Below are positions 46,001-54,467 of a stretch of DNA of 64,000 bases, piece by piece (position 1 is the stretch's first letter; each line of letters starts with the position of its first letter). Where the stretch lies: the NCBI RefSeq assembly GCF_003996985.1, contig NZ_RJJX01000008.1, positions 90,180 to 154,179 on the forward strand, read 5' to 3'. This stretch comes from Ancylomarina longa (GTDB lineage Bacteria; Bacteroidota; Bacteroidia; Bacteroidales; Marinifilaceae). The position numbers were made by a program, and so were the translations under genes. The notes under the pieces were generated by a model, which worked only from the letters and a program-made list of their open reading frames with translations, was not told where the DNA came from and ran no database searches.

Positions 46001-49000
46001 ATTATAAGTGTGAAATTTATAATGAACAGCACTGTCACGATGTGACAAAAACTTTTACTATAGATGTAAAAGAACATGCAACGGTAACTAATCCGTTGAA
46101 TGTTACGATGTGTGCAAATGATGCTGATCCTGTATTTACAGTTGCAGGAACAGCAGAAGGAATAGTAAATTACCAATGGTACGATAAGGATGATAATCCA
46201 GTTGGTACTAATGCAGGCAGTTATACTGTCACAAGTCCAGCTAACGGACAAAATTTCTACGCTGTGGTTTCAGGAGATTTTTGTGATGATGCTACTTCTG
46301 ACCGAGCTGGCTTAACAGTTTTGAATGAAGTAACAGTAACAGATCCTGTTGATGTGATTATCGCTGATGGTGGTACTGCTAATTTTGAGGTTACTGCTTC
46401 TGGGGAGCCAATTTATTATTATCAATGGCAAGAAGATTCTGGTTCCGGGTTTACAGATCTTGCTAATGGAGGCGTTTATTCAGGCGTTAATACGGCTAAA
46501 TTGACTATAACCGGAGCATTAATAGGCTCATTTGATGGTAATAAATATCAATGTATAGTAACTAGTTCTTCTTGTTCAGGAGTTGCAACAAGTAATCCAG
46601 CATTATTGACTATTGATGCTGTTATTAAAATTTCTGTACAACCATCAAATCAAAAAGTATGTGAAGGTACTGGTGGTGTCTTGGAAATTACCGGATCGAA
46701 AGCTGGTATGACCTATACATGGCAATATGACGATGGTAGTGGAACCTTTGTAAATGCGGTTGGAAATGATGGAATGTTTGATGCTGTGGTTGGGAATGTT
46801 TCAAGTCTTACAATCCCAAATGCAAATACTGGGATGAATAGCTGGACTTTTAAATGTATTGTATATTATCTTAGCTTTACTCCTGATGAGTCAAACATAG
46901 TTAATCTTCAGGTAATGGAGAATATTTCAGTATCAACACCAAGTAATAATTCACCTTCTGTTTGTGACGGAACTCCAACTGTTTTATCCGTGGTTGCAAC
47001 AGGAACTGATGTTAATTACAAATGGTATATTGACGGTGCATCAGGAACTGTTTTATCTACAAGTTCAGATCTAGATCTTGGAAATGTTCATGTTTCTGAT
47101 GAAGCACTTTATAAATGCGATGTATATAATGAATTGAATTGTAATGATCAGACAATTAGTTTTGATCTTGATGTAAAGGAATTGGCAACAGCTTCCACAT
47201 TATTAGATGAAGAAATGTGTTCAACTGATACTCCTCCAACATTTTCGGTAATAGCCGGTGGCGATGGACCATATACTTATCAATGGTATAATAATGGAGG
47301 TATTATATCCGGAGAGACAAGTGATTCTTATACTGTCGGAAGCCCTGTTGATGGACAATCTTATTATTGTGAAGTTAGTAATGGATGTAATAGTGTTAAC
47401 TCAAATGCTGCTGTTCTTACAGTTCACGAAGAAGTTGCAATTGTAAGTCAACCTATTGATAACAATATTGTTGATGGTGCTAATGCTGAATTTACAGTTT
47501 CTGTCTCTGGAGAACCAATGATAACTTACCAGTGGCAAGAGGATTCTGGTTCTGGTTTTACTAATCTTTCCGATGGAGGTGATTTTTCTGGAACGGATGC
47601 TGCAACATTAACAATTAGCGGTGTAAATAAAGCAGGATTTGATGGAAATACTTATCGTTGTATTGTTGATAATGGTTGTGCGGTAGCGCAAACTAGTGAC
47701 GAAGTAAATCTGACTGTTAATGCTTTGATTAAAATTTTCGCTCAGCCACAAAATCTTAAAGCTTGTTTAAATGATGCTGTTGATTTTGTAATTACAGGCA
47801 CAAGTGATGGTTTGGATTATGCGTGGGAATATGACGATGGTAGTGGAATCTTTGTAAATGCAGAAGGTGTATTTGGTATGTCAGATATACCTATTACTAA
47901 TGGATCGAAACTTCATATTTCAAATACTACTCTTGCAATGGGATCATGGACTTTCAGATGTATTGTTAGTGATGGCTCAAGTACAGACGAAATATCAAAT
48001 TTGGCTACCTTGTCGGTTTTTGAACCTGTTTCATTTGATCCAATATCAAACCAAAATCTTTGTTCTGGTGTAAGTAAACAAATTGAATTAACGCATTTAA
48101 CAGGAACTGGTGATTTAACTTATTCATGGAAGCAAGATGGAACTGAAGTGTCGACTACAAATCTGGTTAATATTTCCGATCTTGATAATGGAGCTTACAA
48201 TATTAACGTTAGTAATGGTGTTTGTCCTGATTTATCCAATGATTTTATTGTAAGTCATTATTCAAAATTGAGCATAGATACCTGGTCTAATATTGATAAA
48301 CTTTGTATTGGAAATACTAAAACTTTATCTGCAACAGTAACAGTTGATCCGGCTTTAGAAGCAACAACAACTTACGAATGGTTTAAAGATGAAGTAAGTC
48401 TTGGCACTACCATGGATGCAAACTATAGTCTTGTTGCAACAGAAAAAGGTCAATCTGGTCAATACAAATTAGTGGTTAATGATGGTTGTTCAACAGAAAC
48501 AGTATCAGGATACATTAATATATATGAACCAATTGTGTCAAATAATGTTTGGCCTGCTTCTGACACTCTTTGTGTTGGAGAGGAACTGAATCTGGAAGCA
48601 AAAGTTTCTGGTGATGCCTCATCATATACATGGACACATAATGGAACTGCTCTTACTGCAACTACTAATTATTTGGTGTCTGAAGTTACTAGTACAGATG
48701 CAGGTGTATATAAGTGTGTTGTTACAGATGAATGTGGAATAGAAATTACTTATTCAATAGAAATTACTATTCTGTCAATTCCCCAAATCACAACCGGAAT
48801 AGATGCGATTCCTTCTGTTTGCGAAGGAGAGTCATTAGAACTTGGACCTATTGCCAGCACTCCGTATGACGATTTGGTTTGGACTTTAAACGATGAGAGT
48901 ACAAATAATACAGCCGGTCTTTCCCTTGATCTTGGAAATGCAAGTTTAAGTCAGGAAGGAAACTATAAAGTAACGGTTAGTAATATATGTGGTTCAGATA

Positions 49001-52000
49001 TATCTGTAGGACATCAGGTAGTTAATCCAATTCCTGTTCTAGAACCAATTCCAAATCAGGAAGCTTGTCAGGACGATGATGTGATTTTCCGGGCTAAGGC
49101 CACTGGCAGAAACCTGAATTACCAATGGTTTATCGATGATGTTGATCAGAATGTGAATAATGAGGAATTCATTATGGATGCCATAAAAGTAGTGCCAGAA
49201 GATGAATTTACCGCTAAGGTTTATAATATCAAGTGTGTAATTTCTAGTCCGGATGCTTGTGGTACAGATGAGCAAACAGCTACCTTAACCGTAAATCCAA
49301 GTACTGTATTACATGCAACACTTACAAATAAAGTAAAATATGTAGGTGATAATTATACTATGAGTCTGGCTATTTCTGGTGCTGATTTGGAATATCATTG
49401 GACACATGAAGTGGATGGTGTGAAAACAGAACTTACTGATATAACAGGTCCATCTATAGATTTTACCGATATACAAATGTCGGATGCAGGATACTATAAT
49501 TGTAGAATTATTGGTACTTGTGGACAACGATTGGCTTCCGGAAAACTTACCGTAAAAGAGCCAGTGAAAGTTGATTCTGAATTGAGCAGTATGGAAGAAA
49601 AATGTGAGGGAGAGCCATTAAGTCTTTCTTTACAATTATCAGGACAAGTTGATTCTGTAAAATGGTTTAAAGATGATGTTTTACTATCGAAAGATGAGTT
49701 AAATCTATATATTCCTGAATTAACATTAGATGACGCAGGCAAGTATTTTTACAAAGTTTATGGTGAAGGGGTTGATGTAATTGAACATTTAACAACTGTT
49801 CGGGTTTATCCGTTAACCTCTTTAAATGCTCCACTTGGAAATCAAACGATTTGTGAAGGTGATGAATTGACTTGGTCTCCTGATATATCGGGGGCAGATG
49901 ACTTGAATTATGTCTGGAGTTTTAATGGAACAGAAGTTTATCATGAAAAATTGCTGTCATTCGATGCAGTTACACTTGCACAGGAAGGCGACTATGAAGT
50001 TCAGGTAACAGGATTGTGTGGTGATGTTTCAACCAGTGGTAAGTTGGAGGTTACTAAATTGCCGGTATTTATCAGTGCAAGTGAATCTAAATCTGTATGT
50101 GAGAATACTTCTTCGGTAGAATTTACTGCTGAGTTTGAAGGTGAAAATCTAAAATATGAATGGCGTAAGAACGAGCTTGTAATTCCAGGACAGACAGCTC
50201 CTGTTTTGAAGTTAACAAATATTCAATTAGATGATGGCGGTGTTTATACTTGTCGGGCATATTCTAATTGTGGCGAGAGCATCAGTTCTGAAATTAACTT
50301 GACTGTTATTCCTCAGTTGGTGATTAATTCAGAATTAGTTGACACAGAAGTTTGTGATGGAGAAGAAGTTGCTTTTACAACAGATGTTGTTGGGAACAAT
50401 GTATCTTATCAATGGAAAAAGGATGGAGTTAATATTGATGGTGCAGTCAATGCAAATCTAAATTTTACACCTGCTAGTCCGGATGATAATGGATATTACA
50501 CCTGTGTGGTTTCTGATGATTGTACAGATTCCAGATCAACGAAGCCAACCGAGCTAACTGTTCATAAATTACCAAATACAGAAATATTTGGTAGGATGGT
50601 ACTTTGTGCTAAAGAAGATCGGGTTACCTATGTAACAATTGATCAACCAGACATTACATATGGTTGGGGAGTTGATGGTGGTATTTTTGCCGGACCAGAA
50701 GAAGGAGTTCGTACCCGAATAACATGGGAGGAAGTAGCGAATGGGCAATTATCGGTTACTATTTCTGATTTAGAAACAGGATGTGAATCTAAAGTAGATT
50801 CTTTGGTAACCCTTAATGCATTACCAAATGTCAATTTGAGTACTTATCCTTCTAAAGGAGTTTGCGAGAGTGCTTTTGAATTGACAGGAGGTTATCCCGA
50901 AGGTGGTATTTATTGGGTGGATGGAATTTCACAAAAAGTATTCGACCCTTCCGGAAAAGGACCAGGCAACTATAATATATTCTATACTTATACTGATAAT
51001 AATGGATGTTCTAATGTTAGTACAACAACTAATTTAAGAGTAGATACCTTACCTGTGGTTGATATTACGGATGATGTAACTGTTGGGAATTGTAAGCCTT
51101 TCCAATTAAATGCTGTGACAAAAGAGGATAATATCCTGTGGTCTCCAGCAGATAATTTGGATAATGCAAACGTAATGAATCCTATATTTACACCTGGAAA
51201 ATCACAAGTTATTGTGGCAAGTGTAAAGGATGAACATGCTTGTGTTGGGATCGATTTAGTGAATCTTAATGTTGCTGCTCTTCCTGAGGTAAAAACTATA
51301 AACGATACTATTGTTAGCCAGTGTAACCAATTGGAATTAACAACCGATATTGTTGGAGATTTGGATAAGATAAGCTGGACAAATGCTGAACAACTAGATG
51401 ATCCGGATACCAGAAGCCCTCATATTGTGAATGCACCGGAAGGTACGTATACTTACAAAATAAGTGTGACAGACTTATATGGCTGCGACGCAACAGATGA
51501 AGTGATAGTGCAAATGGTTGCTGATCCTAAATTGGAAGAAGATAAATTTGCTTGCGAAGGGGAGCAATTTGAGGTGAATGTTTCCGGTATGGAAAATCCT
51601 GTTTGGGAGGATGGTTATGCTGAAGAAAGCAGAACAATTTCTGCTCCGGGCAAATATTTATTAGAAGTTTCGAATAAGTATGGATGTGGTGATGAACAAA
51701 ATTTTGTCATCAACCCCACACCTGCACTTAATTTAAAGGATACTTTAATATTTGATGGGGAGACCGTTATTCTTGGAGCCAATCTGCCATCCGAGTTTGC
51801 ACCTTATTTCTTCGAGTGGCAGGATGGAAGTATTTTGCCAAGACTTGAGGTTTCTGAAACAGGAAAATACACACTTAAAGTAGTGGATAATCTTGGATGT
51901 ACTGCATTAGATTCAGCTTATGTTGAGGTGAAACCTGTGGGAATTGAATCCCCAAGTGCATTTACTCCGAAATCAAATAACGAGAATGATAAGTTTTATT

Positions 52001-52206
52001 TAAAGGATATAAATGTAGCGGAACAATTCGAAATGTATGTTTACGATAGATGGGGTGAATTATTATTCCAATCTCATGAAACCGGTTACAATGGCGGTTG
52101 GGACGGAACCTATAAAGGTAAACTTTGTCCTACTGGGGCTTACGTTTGGGTCGCATTTATAAACGGAAAACTTACTAATAAAGGAACCTTCGTATTAGTA
52201 AGATAA
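40048..52206 (+). CDS. Giant secreted Ig-like repeat protein with T9SS gliding-type C-terminal domain
   Basis: About 4052 residues from ATG 40048 (the open frame begins at a TTG at 40036). Signal peptide at about 10-35 ending ALPLKGIAQ. Residues about 40-510 form one large domain like the IgGFc-binding N-terminal domain (FFSSNAPFFVNIRHSTKD; ITSTKPIVVNTGSW). A probable jelly-roll domain lies near 600-770. Then come several dozen Ig-like or Ig-fold domains of 80-95 residues, each with YxW and a Cys pair (YTCKVTDQCG). Residues near 1395-2650 hold a higher-order repeat. PKD-like modules precede the final 90 residues, from VGIESPSAFTPKSNNENDKF, with YDRWGELLFQS and GGWDGTYKGKLCPTGAYVW: the gliding-motility-associated (CHU_C, type B) sorting signal. 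Expected at the cell surface as an adhesin or matrix protein; followed by a PorP/SprF gene. Confidence 0.92.
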   Translation: MMRNGKIFTHVQIVFKFIFVFTLFALPLKGIAQYDYEHFVPPFYDGSSTDNDIGYHEAILSTNSIKDVKVYIYKGYSDILDSVIIKQGTPGIYKFKTSKGGTKGDVIHYPDSYTFPKNVVGAKELNKVLPDDGIRFFSSNAPFFVNIRHSTKDQGLSLTTKGTYAYGTDFLSGHVYTSGNSAISRRSHFVSVMATEDNTVVNFSDIKVSMLTEYNATTKSLEATSISSDSVITQTLMKGQSYVIAVDHDLPGFSDADKNAMNGTSITSTKPIVVNTGSWTSGPYRAGQDIGVDQIVPIDQLRNEYIVMRGKGNSSTERPVVVATEDNTEVKVNGVLKGTIAKKGEYLALADPYDGNGNAYILADKNIYVYQTLSGSSSRIGPTVGMNFIPPVSTSGIREVTVPYAELLAEQGVNGVITILAQTGAVISYSRNGEETLHPLSDIANNPVNISGVPQWEIYKLSNNLTGSYRFYSNKAINVAWLVESGVVGAAGYYSGFTKAISKIIPDLGVNIDANLDLICESYDDNISVSIKDPLPDFYEWYVNDFTKRSIIVNGSLDVPAPDVETTYYVVGSYRDPLMDQLYNGSFFELSANSDYAEVYRNLRNPGEYTIDRQTTDADPSFKNPSFTDMDNDYMLMAISKERGDTIYRGTSVDVVKGFNYIVKLFGRKMVNAEFTADQSLQVLVNGDTIIDNFTLNDPTVWQSASALWKPGNAANAIIKICNNNAVGIQSAFALDSITFVQAVQDTAAFVARVVPNYSYGNNGDTFHFCEGTQNSLDVSNGDTSWYDYSWAKNDGTGTYVDLSDNAEFSGTKTFKLIFLNPQQGNEGDYRCTIGFKPDYQQCGNSDSNVNVDLHVLVDKPAGVTLTADKTNFCYGTTAFISALVTGDAGAVKWFVNGGSDPVSVENPYVFPNTYAAGTYAVKCQAENGCGIASDNIDLNVLSAPNLTDLTVNPDLCEGHDVILTASATGNEVLNYNWKRGTTDLSEHGASLTFPASMTNRSDIFSVSVSSIYTVGAETIVCPDNNSLTLSDLDILPLVTIQKGIDDVTLCEGTASHTFSVETTEAESFYNYTWLKDGNPQPDASSQKIISPITIGDDGVYKVSVSNRCDTKESTATLSVTPKLVVNDITIDKTGPFCDPTNVVVTFDDNGAVSAYKAKKPDGTIIDITPVGNPYSFEINDDSQGVWEFIVDPNCGGSSVSREFTLNMIPVFGNVSMNDNSACIGNDINFTVDINNIPAASILTYEWKDNNDIIVGGNSSSLALTNIQESNEGTYTCKVTDQCGRSKMANANLSIEKVNTSSTAAAIVKCVGDTDFRIDIDYVGTPTFAWRFNDPNGAIIGTNDFFALASVSKTDEGIYYCTVNLPCGDQIKIERKLVVNEHISIVNPADETINICQGEQPVLKVEVNGNTDDYTIQWTNASDVDLGFGDVNQIQLPKSTTPGTYTYKAKVDGFCDNLVKNYIVQVHEKPILTSADNSVEVCSGLVNLTITESGEHNDIEWWKDGALITDGNADQTNFVIDPAASPSDDGTYIAKANSDYCGNDQISINLDVRNTIVVTNQSTAVNTVCEGALVNLFVIATGDNIEYKWYKSTDPATILSDQPNLDLGNVSLAQGGEYKCDIFNDLHCGDQTLTFNVIVNKNPSVTPPSDQMICETQGSVDFVVTGDAQGTINYQWFDKDDIAVGTNSSTLTVVPPVDGQSYYCVVSGNACGTAISGKANLTVVNEVTVSNPLDQEIADGADATFSVTASGEPNYTYQWQVLDGTWKDITGVDKYSGTKSDELKITNADKATYDGNQYRCVVESSGAICASTATSNAATLTISSVIKIASNPTNAIACDGVDVDLTIEGYFDTLSYKWEYDDGSGYQDADDFGMSASTVEKISTLTIPSVNTGMNAWKFRCLVSDGSSTDEYSNEVSIRVLEDIVVSSADAIYTPCVNDLFSISVTATAGDDIKYKWYKVGDESNILSSSATLNIGNIILSDNGDYKCEIYNEQHCHDVTKTFTIDVKEHATVTNPLNVTMCANDADPVFTVAGTAEGIVNYQWYDKDDNPVGTNAGSYTVTSPANGQNFYAVVSGDFCDDATSDRAGLTVLNEVTVTDPVDVIIADGGTANFEVTASGEPIYYYQWQEDSGSGFTDLANGGVYSGVNTAKLTITGALIGSFDGNKYQCIVTSSSCSGVATSNPALLTIDAVIKISVQPSNQKVCEGTGGVLEITGSKAGMTYTWQYDDGSGTFVNAVGNDGMFDAVVGNVSSLTIPNANTGMNSWTFKCIVYYLSFTPDESNIVNLQVMENISVSTPSNNSPSVCDGTPTVLSVVATGTDVNYKWYIDGASGTVLSTSSDLDLGNVHVSDEALYKCDVYNELNCNDQTISFDLDVKELATASTLLDEEMCSTDTPPTFSVIAGGDGPYTYQWYNNGGIISGETSDSYTVGSPVDGQSYYCEVSNGCNSVNSNAAVLTVHEEVAIVSQPIDNNIVDGANAEFTVSVSGEPMITYQWQEDSGSGFTNLSDGGDFSGTDAATLTISGVNKAGFDGNTYRCIVDNGCAVAQTSDEVNLTVNALIKIFAQPQNLKACLNDAVDFVITGTSDGLDYAWEYDDGSGIFVNAEGVFGMSDIPITNGSKLHISNTTLAMGSWTFRCIVSDGSSTDEISNLATLSVFEPVSFDPISNQNLCSGVSKQIELTHLTGTGDLTYSWKQDGTEVSTTNLVNISDLDNGAYNINVSNGVCPDLSNDFIVSHYSKLSIDTWSNIDKLCIGNTKTLSATVTVDPALEATTTYEWFKDEVSLGTTMDANYSLVATEKGQSGQYKLVVNDGCSTETVSGYINIYEPIVSNNVWPASDTLCVGEELNLEAKVSGDASSYTWTHNGTALTATTNYLVSEVTSTDAGVYKCVVTDECGIEITYSIEITILSIPQITTGIDAIPSVCEGESLELGPIASTPYDDLVWTLNDESTNNTAGLSLDLGNASLSQEGNYKVTVSNICGSDISVGHQVVNPIPVLEPIPNQEACQDDDVIFRAKATGRNLNYQWFIDDVDQNVNNEEFIMDAIKVVPEDEFTAKVYNIKCVISSPDACGTDEQTATLTVNPSTVLHATLTNKVKYVGDNYTMSLAISGADLEYHWTHEVDGVKTELTDITGPSIDFTDIQMSDAGYYNCRIIGTCGQRLASGKLTVKEPVKVDSELSSMEEKCEGEPLSLSLQLSGQVDSVKWFKDDVLLSKDELNLYIPELTLDDAGKYFYKVYGEGVDVIEHLTTVRVYPLTSLNAPLGNQTICEGDELTWSPDISGADDLNYVWSFNGTEVYHEKLLSFDAVTLAQEGDYEVQVTGLCGDVSTSGKLEVTKLPVFISASESKSVCENTSSVEFTAEFEGENLKYEWRKNELVIPGQTAPVLKLTNIQLDDGGVYTCRAYSNCGESISSEINLTVIPQLVINSELVDTEVCDGEEVAFTTDVVGNNVSYQWKKDGVNIDGAVNANLNFTPASPDDNGYYTCVVSDDCTDSRSTKPTELTVHKLPNTEIFGRMVLCAKEDRVTYVTIDQPDITYGWGVDGGIFAGPEEGVRTRITWEEVANGQLSVTISDLETGCESKVDSLVTLNALPNVNLSTYPSKGVCESAFELTGGYPEGGIYWVDGISQKVFDPSGKGPGNYNIFYTYTDNNGCSNVSTTTNLRVDTLPVVDITDDVTVGNCKPFQLNAVTKEDNILWSPADNLDNANVMNPIFTPGKSQVIVASVKDEHACVGIDLVNLNVAALPEVKTINDTIVSQCNQLELTTDIVGDLDKISWTNAEQLDDPDTRSPHIVNAPEGTYTYKISVTDLYGCDATDEVIVQMVADPKLEEDKFACEGEQFEVNVSGMENPVWEDGYAEESRTISAPGKYLLEVSNKYGCGDEQNFVINPTPALNLKDTLIFDGETVILGANLPSEFAPYFFEWQDGSILPRLEVSETGKYTLKVVDNLGCTALDSAYVEVKPVGIESPSAFTPKSNNENDKFYLKDINVAEQFEMYVYDRWGELLFQSHETGYNGGWDGTYKGKLCPTGAYVWVAFINGKLTNKGTFVLVR
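44752..48030 (+). repeat. Higher-order repeat inside the giant gene (period 1104 bp, about 2.5-3 copies)
   Basis: A four-domain module (A-B-C-D) recurs. The A domain start, EVTVSNP / EVTVTDP / EVAIVSQ, is at 45223, 46327 and 47431, exactly 1104 bp apart each time. C-domain cysteines lie at 44752, 45853 and 46963. The row reads C-D, A-B-C-D, A-B-C-D, A-B. Shared words include GEPxxxYQWQ, WxYDDGSG, YKCxIYNExxC and DGQSYYC. The copies are diverged at the DNA level, so the duplications are old or under diversifying pressure. Confidence 0.8.
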
Positions 52207-52345
52207 TGTTGTATTTTTTGAATAAAATCAAGAAAATAGATTTAAATTACAGGTGTTTTGGGTTTTGAAATTGAAACCCGAAACACTTTTTAATTCACTA
52301 ATAATATCTCCAGTACTTCGAATTGGAGTTTTTAATACCGAATCG

Positions 52346-53341
52346 ATGAAGAAGGCCCTGTTAGCTTTTTGTGTGATATTCCTGGGAACTGTATTAAACA
52401 GTTTTGCTCAGGATATTCGTTTCTCTCAATTTTATGCTAATAAACTCTACTTAAATCCAGCTTTAGCTGGTTCTACCAATTCTGCTAATGTTAGTTTGAA
52501 TTATAGAAATCAATGGCCGAACCTGGATCTGCCATATGTTACCTATAGTGTTTCGTTTGATAATTTTTACGAAGCCATTAATGGCGGTATTGGTATCATG
52601 TTAATTCAGGATGACCAAGGGGATGGAGCGCTAAAAACTACCACATTTGCAGGAATGTATTCTTTTTATTTGAGAATAAATGATGATTTGATTGTACGGC
52701 CAGCCCTTGAGGCTGCTTTTATGCAAAAGAAAGTAGATTGGGAGAATTTGGTTTTTCCCGATCAGGTTTCTCCAATATATGGTAGTATTTTTCCTCATAA
52801 TACAAACGGAGATCCAGTAACCCGCAGCAAAGATGGTTGGGATTTTTCGCTGGGAGCAATGGCTTATTACAAGAATTTCTATTTTGGAGCTACAGCGCAC
52901 CATTTGGCAAAACCTGATTTGAGCTTCGATGATGAACAGGAGGATAAATTGCAAACCAAATATACTTTTCATGCCGGTGCTGAATTTGTTTTAGGCGGAA
53001 GAAGCCGTAGATATGCTGATAACTGGATATTAGCTCCAGCATTACTTTTTCAAAAGCAAGGTGATTTCTCTCAAATGAACTATGGTTTGTATGCAAGTAA
53101 AAGCTCTATTGTTTTTGGATTGTGGTTTAATCAGAATTTTGAGCTGAATTACGATTCTTTTATTGGAATGGCAGGATTTGTTACCGAATTTTTTAAAGTG
53201 GCCTACAGTTACGATTATGCAGTCACCAAGTTGGTGCATACCAATACAGGAGCTCATGAAATATCTTTCTCCTTTCCATTAGGAATAGATCCTAAAAATA
53301 GAAAACGGAAGATTAAAGCGATTCGATCACCAGTATTCTAA
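52346..53341 (+). CDS. PorP/SprF-family outer-membrane protein of type IX secretion
   Basis: 331 residues from ATG 52346; the open frame extends upstream to 52253 but the signal peptide MKKALLAFCVIFLGTVLNSFAQ starts at 52346. After it comes the family opening DIRFSQFYANKLYLNPALAGS and NYRNQWPNL, then beta-rich sequence with aromatic strand ends (FYFGATAHHL; GYWISV-like), and FSFPLG at the end. PorP/SprF proteins are needed for secretion of type B substrates, usually from the adjacent gene. It lies 139 bp after the giant gene with no terminator between, so the two are probably one operon. Confidence 0.9.
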   Translation: MKKALLAFCVIFLGTVLNSFAQDIRFSQFYANKLYLNPALAGSTNSANVSLNYRNQWPNLDLPYVTYSVSFDNFYEAINGGIGIMLIQDDQGDGALKTTTFAGMYSFYLRINDDLIVRPALEAAFMQKKVDWENLVFPDQVSPIYGSIFPHNTNGDPVTRSKDGWDFSLGAMAYYKNFYFGATAHHLAKPDLSFDDEQEDKLQTKYTFHAGAEFVLGGRSRRYADNWILAPALLFQKQGDFSQMNYGLYASKSSIVFGLWFNQNFELNYDSFIGMAGFVTEFFKVAYSYDYAVTKLVHTNTGAHEISFSFPLGIDPKNRKRKIKAIRSPVF

Positions 53342-53422
53342 ATAATCTTACCCTACTGTCCGATTAAAATTCAGACAGAGGTAGGTAAAGATAATAATAT
53401 TAGGTTTTAAAATTGTATCGCC

Positions 53423-53544
53423 ACCTACGGGGCTCTCTTTATTGTTCTACCATACTATCGCTCCTAAGGGAGCTAAAAACAATCCCAGAGGGATGAAAGT
53501 ATGGTAGATATCAATTTCTTGAAAAAACAATAAGTACCGTAGGT
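53423..53544. repeat. Multi-branched inverted-repeat element (cloverleaf-like)
   Basis: Outer arms ACCTACGG (53423-53430) and CCGTAGGT (53537-53544) are perfect inverses. Inside are CTACCATACT (53447-53456) and AGTATGGTAG (53498-53507), also perfect. Within these are two small hairpins, CTCC/GGAG near 53461-53472 and ATCCC/GGGAT at 53482-53494. No coding frame. Looks like a dispersed Bacteroidota repeat or a structured RNA. Confidence 0.6.
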
Positions 53545-53600
53545 ACGACAGGAAATTTAGTAGAATACAATTTAACCGGACACCAGTAATAATCTTATAA

Positions 53601-53630
53601 AAAAAGGGCTTTTCTTTCGAAAGCCCTTTT
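53601..53630. terminator. Bidirectional terminator downstream of sprF and the unknown gene
   Basis: AAAGGGCTTT / AAAGCCCTTT stem, A and T runs on both sides. It closes the minus-strand gene at 53649 and the plus-strand operon. Confidence 0.85.
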
Positions 53631-53648
53631 CATTTGTAACAAATATAT

Positions 53649-54362
53649 TTATTTGATTCGCTCTAAGTATTTGGTTCTAATTTTTTTGAGTAATTCCAGG
53701 TTCATGTTTTCTGCATAAACACGAATGATATCCTTTGCTTTAAAATGGTCGTAAATAAAGCCTAAAGAAACGTCGAAGTGAAACATCTCCATATTGTATT
53801 TTACCTGTCGTGTAAGCTCTTCAAATTGCTTCCAACTTAGCTTATGAGGTATGGTAAAGTAACCATGATTGGCTTCAATATGATCCAAAAAGAATCCGCT
53901 GCTTATCTCATCCAAAGCAAAAAATTTGTTTAAACGAATCATTGCTTTGGAGTTGTGCGGTATAGAACCATTGGTCTTAAATTGAATGCCTTCATCTATA
54001 AATTGCGATTGTAATGCAATAATTTGATCGTAACTGGTTAACCTACGAATACGTATGGCATGATAAACATCATTATAAATGGTGATGGTACCAGTTGCTG
54101 CATGAAATTTCACTTCAAACGAAGCCATGATGTTTTGCGTTGCTCTTGTGAATTCTTCCAAATCATACTTCCTGTCGGTGATGAGGTAGATGTAATGAGG
54201 CAACATATCTTTCTGCAATCCATCGTAATATTCATAGTATCCGGGAAACGGATTTATCGCTTCTAGAACAATAGTATTGGGTAATATTTTATTGTCGATT
54301 ACTTCAAGAGTTTCTTCTTTAAGAAGACTCCCAAATTTTAAAACGTAGTTTTCTGCTGTCAT
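53649..54362 (-). CDS. Conserved protein of unknown function
   Basis: 237 residues, soluble, no signal peptide or membrane segment. I do not recognise the family. Notable are VLEAINPFPGYYEYYDGLQ near residue 33, HYIYLITDRKYDLEEFTRA, and KDIIRVYAENMNLELLKKI at the end. The mixed alpha/beta pattern suggests a single folded domain. It may be a Bacteroidota-specific cytoplasmic protein. It is not obviously linked in function to yaaA next to it. Confidence 0.7.
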   Translation of the reverse strand: MTAENYVLKFGSLLKEETLEVIDNKILPNTIVLEAINPFPGYYEYYDGLQKDMLPHYIYLITDRKYDLEEFTRATQNIMASFEVKFHAATGTITIYNDVYHAIRIRRLTSYDQIIALQSQFIDEGIQFKTNGSIPHNSKAMIRLNKFFALDEISSGFFLDHIEANHGYFTIPHKLSWKQFEELTRQVKYNMEMFHFDVSLGFIYDHFKAKDIIRVYAENMNLELLKKIRTKYLERIK

Positions 54363-54467
54363 AGAAATGGAATTAAGGGGTTATTATTAGGATTGTCTCA
54401 TTTAAACATAGTGAAAATTGAAGGTAAAAGCAAGACCTAACAATCTTTTTAATAAGGCATTAATTCT

